The notes below the pieces were generated by a model. The model had not been told where the DNA came from. It did no database searches and saw only the letters and a list, made by a program, of their open reading frames with translations. Positions 45,601 through 46,891 of a stretch of DNA of 46,891 bases are shown here, in pieces. A program made the translations under genes and the position numbers. This stretch comes from an uncultured Saprospiraceae bacterium (lineage in GTDB: Bacteria; Bacteroidota; Bacteroidia; Chitinophagales; Saprospiraceae). Location: assembly GCA_938003955.1 (NCBI GenBank), contig CALKXE010000180.1:1-46891 (forward strand). The letters run 5' to 3'. Every line of letters begins with the position of its first letter. Position 1 is the stretch's first letter.

Positions 45601-46891
45601 ATGTTTTCTTATTTGATGGAGATAATAACCTGATTGATTCGGAAATGACAGATGCAGACGGATATTATCTATTCGAAAACATCTATCCAGGAACCTACTA
45701 TTTAGCGTTTGGCGATCCTGATGGATTTGAAACTACGTTCCCTAATACGACAGCGGATGATATGGATAGTGATATTACAAATTTCGTATTTAGTTCATAT
45801 GGAAGTACGTCGGATCTATTCACAATCGACTACGGACAGGAAGATGATCTGACATTTGATGCCGGATATTACATGTGTGTACCGATCGGAGAATTAGTAT
45901 GGTATGATCTAGATGAAGATGATGTATATGATTCAGTAGAGAATGGAATTAACGGATTAGAAGTTAATCTATATAGATTAGAGGGAGGAACATATGTATT
46001 ATATGAGACTCAAGTGACAGGGCATAAGCCAGGAACAGCATCTGATGATGGATACTATAAGTTCTGTGCTCCACCAGGAACATATTATGTAGAAGTAGAA
46101 ATGCCACCACTAGGGTTAGTTTTAGCACAAGCGAATCAAGTAAATACTTTAGCACTTACGAATTCAAATGAATCGATATTAGATAGTGATATGACGAATG
46201 ATTTTGGAAACAGTACAACGGCATCATTTAAAGTATTATCGGGTAAGATACTCTGTAACATAGGAACTGGATTCTACCCAATGGCGACATTAGGAAATAG
46301 AGTATGGTTTGATGATAATGAGAATGGAATACAAGATACTGGTGAAGAATCAGTATCGAATGTGAAAGTATTGGCAATATCTGAAGCAACTGGTCAAGTT
46401 ATCAAACAAACATTTACAGATGCAAATGGATTGTATAAATTAGATTACTTGAGAAAAGAAGCTTATTATATTAAAGTTATACAACCAGCAGGATATGGAT
46501 TTACCCAACCAAATACTGGGGATGATTCTTTAGATAATGATATCGATCACACGAACGGTGCAAATACTACAAGATCATATAGTTTGAAACCAGGAATGGA
46601 GATAACAAGTGTAGATGCAGGAATTGCCTTTGGTGTACTACCATTGACATGGATAGATGTGAAAGCTGAAAGATTGGTTACTGATAATGAGATAAGTTGG
46701 ATGACAGCGGATGAAATTGATGCGAGTCACTTTATAGTAGAGAGGGCACGCAATCAGAATTTAGAGTTTGTAGAAATCGGAAGAGTAGAAGCGAACAATG
46801 AATTAGGAGTTAATAATTACTCACTAGTAGATGATGAGAGTGATGATTCAGGCACGTACTACTACAGAATCAAGCAAGTAGATATAGACGG
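24672..46891 (+). CDS. Giant secreted SprB-like repeat adhesin (partial, C-terminus outside window)
   Basis: One open frame of more than 7,400 codons; the reading frame at 24672 agrees with checks near 30819, 36159, 41283, 42363, 45168 and 46863. An extended signal peptide (about 1-46) ends in MIFSMSLNAQ. Residues 47-1583 are a beta-rich region with many Cys. Then come three DUF11-like units (1584-2049), 23 SprB-type repeats (2050-3826), 18 DUF11-like domains (3830-6832; FDLALxK ... NQG ... DYxPxG) with Asp-rich linkers, four SdrD-B-like domains (6833 to about 7320; DGDGIQDAGEPG) and the start of the segment that commonly precedes a T9SS sorting domain (WIDVKAERL...EISWMTADEIDASHF). Family knowledge: SprB is a mobile gliding adhesin exported by T9SS. 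Here a role in adhesion or gliding is inferred. Rich acidic linkers probably bind calcium. Confidence 0.93.
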   Translation, partial: MKFFVSLITLFNRLQFRNLLYSNNKFTKLLFSSLLMIFSMSLNAQYSITYTDIMGDPIKASDINICQSGDSLNSVRIIVIDGTADDAKVTITMPPGVLYAPGTVMLDGQMGGLSIAEGTISDLSNPEFIISPADLNGGNYIQFSWGREADCNAVVHLMAGGTFKDVVTVESQATSVTVSDTDPNLNTYDVLVASLSLAGEGPISANLGDNVCRDLTITNGGMGYLDEFSFFIVDGTGTETTSLMTPGGIVLLPSATNLDTLFYTIDASVISEFNTNSEMMLFENGEQIFLERCYDVITCDNDSYYGISWGCNGESCSEPSILMQQTNINNLVPNVSLGFAPGTFDDGYCFDGSDDSNSAGVMQTFEMCNTGGGAATELSFRMYNNTPGSGTGQNYFTDAAGQIRDALGNLIGATSTVVPGGSYRGTACATVTGAAYVDHTLDGIILPAGECVTIEIPTFASNLDESCGTCGGSIAWLYFNESHNYKDQCGINSYGTTRKQLYYGGRLITRYAMTMPTDMRDCDEFDLEVNYNLWYGDIRNNINGAGSGGPGSIFMKMDLTGTGLIYTGNGTESFRGTNNIEVTQVGNVLCFNMEDISQGSGSLNIPFKATCDEGGGSKSVSMWHEATWDDDNCSGLRHYGCSSKSFQMHCPDPCPEGGATPRFFTLERISLGQADVDNNGVPDGTGTADPSDVNLHRASNCDTIQGTWEIYVNPNVEPTDPNNGNPFNHVYVEFDLFTRNGNCNTNPYTRLFEPLPDAEITIFPAGGGAPINCIVTATIETGDIAKYDLTGCAGKTTWEGGDSIVVKAKYRVNGDIERSGFTAYVADNEVYSSYIPNPVGDNPSVENKYTCDSYNDYMDVLHHYHSPWTPNPQSINGCTGTLVYSQRYYINTQTGDIWYPNEYRPFTYLDEWIVQIPEAYQYRPGSIRFAGQVVPDSDIVQSGDFITITNLGQFFDVNGGPIQVSDESWSYSLTLQVDPSCDAMPGSFSTRHTANVVGVGCFAPNETHPTANCTTDPYYSGFASVLYNAPQPFITGGGEVQYTEGRVCWDVILNNGSNSVDAPFSWFRLTSIDGVLNNYSVSQGGVDIPVNANGYFELGDNDATASSTYEVCADASACDRGGIEVEAGFGCSDYPEQGIDVPCAQLDTLYALPLQSEVQLAVNKEPGVRMDLCTEQDVELILTSAQSAFLDNPLLDIVLPVGAFITGDIEVEYPSGSGDWQVASTTMMGTTFRIDIEGHTAVGSGGISGTVDALTPQDREAVVRFKMITDCDFVSGAGLIFQAFGNRPCGDPAINNGVRARTSDLFVEGAQEPYASDVKVEMEGDPELQGCSGSLVEVDIMFVPLLANMTSADDTIKVTLDEGVEYVPGSFMCCSPGMCVSTPMESTNVNNQTVLEFMVPVLDITMGATMSTCFTYEIRNSSDVECDAIKGMMVEAIANVSGVSCPTEPTGVCPNLKVITGQSVIDFTTEKIKLSTSNPDFVCNTNGSIDYSINITIDSLGLMAGESLSVDFYCGNGTFIETIMIDGPIAAGTTTPVMGSVSMGICDPTGGITISVGNPNEDGANQCICDGVTVMSGPIECPMLNIDKSFVSATLTGDGCYDVLYNIVVTNTGGAGGEYDLYDLPNFDDDIVIQSASYTSDVVGNTGGALAGVGPWLLGDDIAIVMGGTDNYTLTVAVCMDLEDANSTGDEMYNSCEDGIPGNPAMGEGLYNLAYLDIDEDEMSDLEAEACGDLPYLVHTKSISTRVQTGATTWDVTYTIVVENLGGAVGSYTLTDMPMFDSDIIILSAEYSTNALSNTGNPGPAALTGSGPWTLSNAQAINEGGVQTYTLVVSVEMDLNSGTSPGDESYTACGAGGTNPGVAGEGLYNLSSLDENNDGTAEETDDACADLPHIYHSKTLVGEPVSLGGNAYQVTFQIEVCNDGGALGSYSLKDEPMFEDDIVITDAIYSSTIPTSGLLLPLSPPVGGWTLTNNVNLAAGSCHTFTVVLDVEMDLSGGTGNNSYVACGTGGMTPGQAGEGLFNQSTIDVNNDGIVDEVDEACGDLPIPALTCITVVTQNVLCNGLATGSAIAGGMGGVPPYMYAWSGGAGSNAMATGLMAGVYQVTITDNASETVVCDVEITQPTALACNIVNVKDVSCNAADDGAATVNVTGGVLPYSYVWANAETGNQAFMLDGGTQTVTVTDANMCTVVCSVDIVEPSVLSCSASGTDLMCFEDASGSVNITPSGGTTPYEYSLSGGAWQSGGSYTGLDAGSHTVSIRDANGCYSSCSVTLTEPSELTCSTMAIGPATCGQDNGSATVTGAGGDGSYSYLWDNGSTSASPNDLNGGLHNVTVTDGSGCSNVCSVTIATTTGLSCEIINVQNIECNGLTNGAATVQGIGGTAPYTYLWSDLSTDATLDNVGAGMYSVIVEDATGCTSSCFVEITEPAALSCTITMDDSVSCNGGSDGQATVTAVGGTEFGNATFDYTYLWDNAETTQTAVGLTAGNHSVVVTDENGCTTSCMVAITEPLALSCSTAKTDVSCNGGSDGTITVTVAGGTSTYEYNVNGGPWQSGSAFNMQSAGNHTINVRDMNGCTSSCSVSIVEPVALECTTTWINDATCGNDNGAALVTGSGGTAPYTYEWDNGSTTMMVNNLNGGLHVVTVTDSNDCETTCDVQINIPSGLSCDVIGSDVECNGGNDGSAIVVVTGTTSPYTYVWSNLQTTQSISTLIAGVYVVTVTDIFGCETNCQIEITEPNALMCATGVEQNVSCNGGNDGSAQVSATGGTAITNGSAPYIVLWDNGETAFTAINLDAGNHTVTITDANNCTTTCQVNITQPNAVECSTSSTNLICNDDNSGTITVMPTGGTSTYEYSLDEGPYQMSNYFEGLNAGSYQVQVKDENGCISTCSAVLTEPVVLSCTAVEDSPATCGDDNGIATVEAAGGTVVYTYLWDNGETTATAIALSPGTHTVTVKDANNCETECTVLISTPSELACAINDVTNITCFGDDDGAAKVAAFGGSGPYAYLWSNGETTASALALEPGTNTVIVTDNDGCETTCLVEITEPELLTCSVINDGNVSCNGLSDGSATVTANGGTENSNSTSLYTYAWDNGETTQTAIGLSAGTHSVVVTDDNGCMTSCSVLITEPVVLSCTLSKMDLECFGDNSGVITASGAGGTLPYVYSLDGGSYKPGALFTDVQAGAHIVSTRDANGCLTTCMISLTEPILLTCTTVEDHEAVCGIDNGAATVTANGGTGAYSYLWDNGETTSSAIALSGGDHNVTVTDANDCETVCMVTIGLPNELTCLISNDGNVSCNGGNDGAASVIGQEGVPAYTYLWSTGATSSMVTGLTAGVYNVTVSDSDGCESVCLVEITEPELLTCSVRNDGNVSCNGLSDGSATVNAVGGTPNDNATNIYSYLWDNGETTQTAIGLSAGTHSVVVTDDNGCMTSCDVVILEPVVLSCTLSKMDLVCNGDNSGAITASGAGGTLPYAYSLDGGSYQPGALFTDVQAGAHIVSTRDANGCLTTCMISLIEPILLTCTTVEDHEAVCGIDNGAATVTANGGTEAYSYIWDNGETTSSAIALSGGDHNVTVTDANGCETVCMVTIGLPNELTCLISNDGNVSCNGGNDGAASVIGQQGVPGYSYQWSTGTNTPNVSGLTAGTYYVTVSDSDGCESVCLVEITEPELLTCSVLNESQVSCNGLSDGSATVNAVGGTPNNNATNIYTYLWDNGETTQTAIALSAGTHTVVVTDDNDCSTSCAVNVMEPAVLSCSIDAINVDCSTSTEGLILVMGSGGTQPYQYSLNGSAFQIGNSFGSLTAGIYTISTKDSNGCSTECSVTIINENCYFDLALVKTLGSSSTTPIVPGSTVTFNLEVFNQGTLDAYNVQVNDYIPTGLTLTDIEWTATAGVATLNNEIATIAIGESEIVTITFTVDADFMGTSIVNDSEIASAEDVDGNTPMDEDSVPGDNEDPNDPNNDDTDATDGSDDQDPEEIEITQTFDLVLTKEINMTATPPPYMQGSTVQFTITIYNQGTLDAYDVDVADYNPTGLGDVSLVGVQAGITENAVNDFTVDYVAAGESVSFEVEAVIDANFMGESLINDAEITGGSDTDGGTDTTDEDSVPGDNSTPNDTTNDNDTADEDGGDDQDPALVMIGQIFDLALIKTMNSGLSDSPLVPGSTVVFDITVYNQGSLDAYNINVNDYIPTGLSLADGSWTETTGVADLNTLIPTIAAGSNETVMITFTVDLDFMGTSITNNAEISEADDDTDPTNAPPIDVDSAPGTEDGSTADPNDDDTTSTNGSDDYDPVMITIEQTFDLALVKSFGSSSTTPIVPGSTVTFNLEVYNQGTLDAYNIQLNDYIPAGLSLADTDWSEASGVATLNNEIPLVESGDSEIVTITFTVDSDFMGTSIVNDSEIASAEDVDGNTPIDEDSVPGDNEDPNDPNNDDTDATDGSDDQDPEEIEVTQTFDLALTKEINMAATPTPYMPGSTIQFTITIYNQGTLDAYDVDIADYNPTGLGDVSLVGVQAGITENAVNDFTVDYVAAGESVSFEVEAVIDANFMGESLINDAEITGGSDTEGGTDTTDEDSVPGDNSTPNDTANDNDTADEDGGDDQDPAIIVIGQIFDLALIKTMNAGLSDSPLVPGSTVVFDITVYNQGSLDAFNINVNDYIPTGLSLADGNWTETTGVADLNTLIPTITAGSNATVMITFTVDSDFMGTSITNNAEISEADDDTDPTNAQPIDSDSAPGTEDGSTADPNDDDITSTNGSDDYDPAMIVIEQIFDLALVKSFGSSSTTPIVPGSTVTFNLEVYNQGTLDAYNIQLNDYIPAGLSLTDTDWSETSGVASLLNEIIFIESGDSKVVTITFTVDSDFMGTSIVNDSEIASAEDVDGNTPMDEDSVPGDNDDPNDPNNDDTDATDGSDDQDPEEIEVKQTFDLALTKEINMIATPAPFMQGSTIQFTITIHNQGTLDAYDVDVADYNPTGLGDVSLVGVQAGITENAVNDFTVDYVAAGESVSFEVEAIIDADFMEESLINDAEITGGSDTDGGTDTTDEDSVPGDNSTPNDTTNDNDTADEDGGDDQDPALVMIGQIFDLALIKTMNAGLSDSPLVPGSTVVFDITVYNQGSLDAYNINVNDYIPAGLSLADGNWTATTGVADLNTLIPTIAAGSNETVMITFTVDADFMGTSITNNAEISEADDDTDPTNAPPVDADSAPGTEDGSTADPNDDDTTSTNGSDDYDPAMITIEQTFDLALVKSLGSSSTTPIVPGSTVTFNLEVYNQGTLDAHNVQLNDYIPAGLSLADTDWSEASGVATLNNEIPLVESGDSEIVTITFTVDSDFMGTSIVNDSEIASAEDLDGNTPMDEDSVPGDNDNPNDPNNDDTDATDGSDDQDPEEIEVAQIFDLALTKEFTSFGDTDSDEMISASELVTFTMTIYNQGTLDATNVEITDYVPLDMIFNVSNNPLWTGGTSTAPSATIASIPAGMSTTIDIVLQVDPDFMGTSIINDSEITSATNDLGQDDEDSTPGDNSTPNDLGNNDDVADETGGDDQDPEMITVGQVFDLALTKKFDRYIDNNGDNVMSPGDDVTFVINVINQGTTDAYNIQLTDYIPVGLELNDASWNNTFFPLVAQLNSSIPFIAAGDNVEVEIQLMIDIEYRGGNIINWAEISSADDNDNSTDGFPIDEDSNPDSINGNDSFGGDDEVGNVNQDEDDHDPAIISPVIEFDLALAKKDQSDLPIQAYGESRVFDIEVTNQGTVLATKFEVVDYIPCGFEFSTTPGANPGWIYNSANSTATFLYDETVLAHGDMTTLEIELVVVECTGDLSFNYTNYAEIIDYDDDFNDFNQELNDIDSDPDATNFDDAGGVAWTDSDDYIDGDGTGQSGINNPGVDTSDEDDHDPEKVELFDLALIKSLETEGPYQYGDLLEFNITVCNQGNIGAQNIVIGDYLPAGFSFDTANNSNCTQYGDCDVSAWLPALVASWPVNPGMTNPLIANTFTEGQVWLLESNGEIFVGTYASTESPLDQPNVYYTCQGVETCFEGGLLGGNCQFASDAVILTYLDLDAIVNCNEWDDTGSNPVYTISTLGADACITIPLYLEIEMTNGGEKDWINYSEILSAENEFGDDRTDYDIDSNPGSNNPTENGVEPGDEADDDLTSQDDGGEEDDHDPAGIEIFDLAQIKTTNATAPLAYGDNVIFTFTVYNQGSIEASSIELTDYIPCGYEYQTSNDTAGWSYDTTTGNATRVLTGTLVPGASTTATITLRLQQCLDSDTNTFTNFSEISGSESEDPDEQADDIDSESDDMNDDTDIIDDETENPNDEDDHDVENLEIFDLALRKTVENEGPYIPGEKATFYIDVFNQGNVTATNFIITDYLNTGFIFDASDNAGWTMSGDLLSYEVTAPLLPDENTRVALILEITIPVGATPSVWYNEAEVSYAQDPNGNNTADGTLADSDSAPNDNPDDDNDVEPGDDNDDVIDENVNDPFGNGDDDEDDNDVVAVIVGYDLALTKTTTETGPYTYGQAIPFDLTIYNQGGLAASNIEITEYIPCGYIFESGLNSGWTYDSVTGYATYVYSNVLAPSDNDVVTIVLRLNQCNDPNAFMNAAEISNFDDENGDEPVLDDYDSNTDADPNNDGDPTDNEVDGNPNDPMNPDEDDHDIELLEIFDLAFIKYIDDKGPYGPGDIAEYKMVVYNQGNLDAYNVVVTDYLNEGYIFDGGVNAGWIQTGNLVQTTLAGPIAPGDNVELTLYLEVIVPEGASIASWYNEGEISGADNDLDPNNEDPLDADSTPDTDPDNDNDLVDGPDDDPIFDEEDNNDNVIDEDPNDPFGNGDDDEDDNDAADILVVGGLGDTVWKDIDGDGIQDAGEPGVAGVVVTLTDCEGNIVQTETTGANGFYFFNNLIPGDYQVQFDISALPEGCAFTQQNIGNDDTVDSNVDLNGLAPCTNIQGGEYDSTFDAGLLILVNIGDFVWHDLDGDGIQDAGEPGIEDVYVFLFDGDNNLIDSEMTDADGYYLFENIYPGTYYLAFGDPDGFETTFPNTTADDMDSDITNFVFSSYGSTSDLFTIDYGQEDDLTFDAGYYMCVPIGELVWYDLDEDDVYDSVENGINGLEVNLYRLEGGTYVLYETQVTGHKPGTASDDGYYKFCAPPGTYYVEVEMPPLGLVLAQANQVNTLALTNSNESILDSDMTNDFGNSTTASFKVLSGKILCNIGTGFYPMATLGNRVWFDDNENGIQDTGEESVSNVKVLAISEATGQVIKQTFTDANGLYKLDYLRKEAYYIKVIQPAGYGFTQPNTGDDSLDNDIDHTNGANTTRSYSLKPGMEITSVDAGIAFGVLPLTWIDVKAERLVTDNEISWMTADEIDASHFIVERARNQNLEFVEIGRVEANNELGVNNYSLVDDESDDSGTYYYRIKQVDID
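29421..30818 (+). repeat. Three DUF11-like units in tandem within the adhesin
   Basis: Three successive units of about 465 bp share the pattern KSxx...VxNxGGAxGxYxLxDxPxFxxDI and an ending rich in Gly/Asn plus AC(G/A)DLP. They differ clearly from the later DUF11-like set in having GGA in place of NQG and in keeping two to four Cys each. Confidence 0.8.
30819..36150 (+). repeat. Array of 23 SprB-type repeats in the adhesin
   Basis: Each unit (about 75-82 residues) follows L(S/T)C...V(S/T)CNGxxDGxAxVxxxGGxxPYxYxWxxG...LxAGxxxVxVTDxxGCxxxCxVxIxEP. After a single first unit at 30819 they fall into four types in fixed order, here called alpha (with a short insert before the YxW strand), beta (YEYSLDGGxW, no WDNG), gamma (TCGxDNG) and delta. 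Full cycles start at 31050, 31962, 32889, 33819 and 34749; alpha and beta follow from 35679. The last three full cycles are each 930 bp. Confidence 0.9.
36159..40838 (+). repeat. 1407-bp three-domain super-repeats in the adhesin
   Basis: Domain types A (153 codons), B (158) and C (158) repeat in order. Full units run 36159-37565, 37566-38972 and 38973-40379, and a fourth A ends at 40838. Each unit is exactly 1407 bp with no insertion or deletion against the others. Each domain starts FDLAL and ends in an acidic linker of DSxPG and (N/D)DPxxPNDD type. Base substitutions are scattered and few. Confidence 0.95.
40839..45167 (+). repeat. Eight diverged DUF11-like domains in the adhesin
   Basis: Eight further FDLAxxK-type domains follow the near-identical units. 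The last six alternate between a form with IPCG(F/Y) and a form with (L/Y)LxxG(F/Y)xF, suggesting three diverged pairs. The fourth of the eight (42348-43152) carries a large insert (SNCTQYGDCDVSAW onward) with extra Cys. Linkers reach runs of Asp and Asn only. Confidence 0.8.
45168..46640 (+). repeat. Four SdrD-B-like domains in the adhesin
   Basis: Starts near 45168, 45520, 45880 and 46284 share G(D/N/E)xVWxDxDxDGIQDxGExG followed by a VxVxLxD strand pair, GYYxFxNLxPGxYxVxF and an ending in DSD. These calcium-binding B-domain-like folds often stiffen stalks of surface proteins. Confidence 0.85.

Overview
The window reads as AT-rich Bacteroidota DNA, most likely a gliding or surface-adhering marine-type lineage such as Saprospiria; the taxon is inferred from content only. 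Supporting signs are a type IX secretion (T9SS) C-terminal sorting domain, a PorP/SprF-like protein, SprB repeats, an ECF sigma/FecR/TonB-receptor set with a DUF4974-type FecR tail, and a Bacteroidota-type promoter (TTG-N20-TAnnTTTG).

Layout. 1-2089: minus-strand cell-surface signalling set (sigma factor, FecR anti-sigma factor, start of a TonB-dependent receptor that runs off the left edge). 2323-6211: small plus-strand genes (DUF1801 protein, alpha/beta hydrolase, short helical protein, TruA, alanine-rich soluble protein, leucine-rich-repeat protein). 6491-8029: minus-strand secreted FG-GAP protein with a T9SS sorting domain. 8232-9259: a scar made of a hydrolase 3' fragment, a truncated copy of the helical protein gene, a decayed ISL3-like transposase and a 53-bp copy of the end of the leucine-rich-repeat gene. 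9412-12278: small unknowns, an outer-membrane barrel and a thioredoxin-fold exported protein. 12334-15095: minus-strand cluster of M19 dipeptidase lipoprotein, TonB-C-domain protein and PorP/SprF-like protein. 15565-17808: RND/MMPL exporter. 18166-23777: Uma2-type nuclease, a short-repeat tract, htpG, a small membrane protein (minus strand) and recG.

24672-46891 is one unbroken plus-strand reading frame of more than 7,400 codons that leaves the right edge. It encodes a giant secreted adhesin: a long signal peptide, a Cys-containing N-terminal region, three DUF11-like units, 23 SprB-type repeats, 18 DUF11-like domains joined by very acidic linkers, four SdrD-B-like domains and the start of the region that normally precedes a T9SS sorting domain. 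Repeats are nested: SprB units follow a four-type cycle (930 bp in its last copies), and DUF11-like units follow a three-type cycle of exactly 1407 bp. Alternate copies of the 1407-bp unit are more alike than neighbours.

The adhesin, the FG-GAP protein and the PorP/SprF-like protein all point to a T9SS cell-surface programme. Pairing of this particular PorP/SprF-like protein with the adhesin is an inference, since the two are about 9.6 kb apart on opposite strands. No tRNA, rRNA or CRISPR array was seen.
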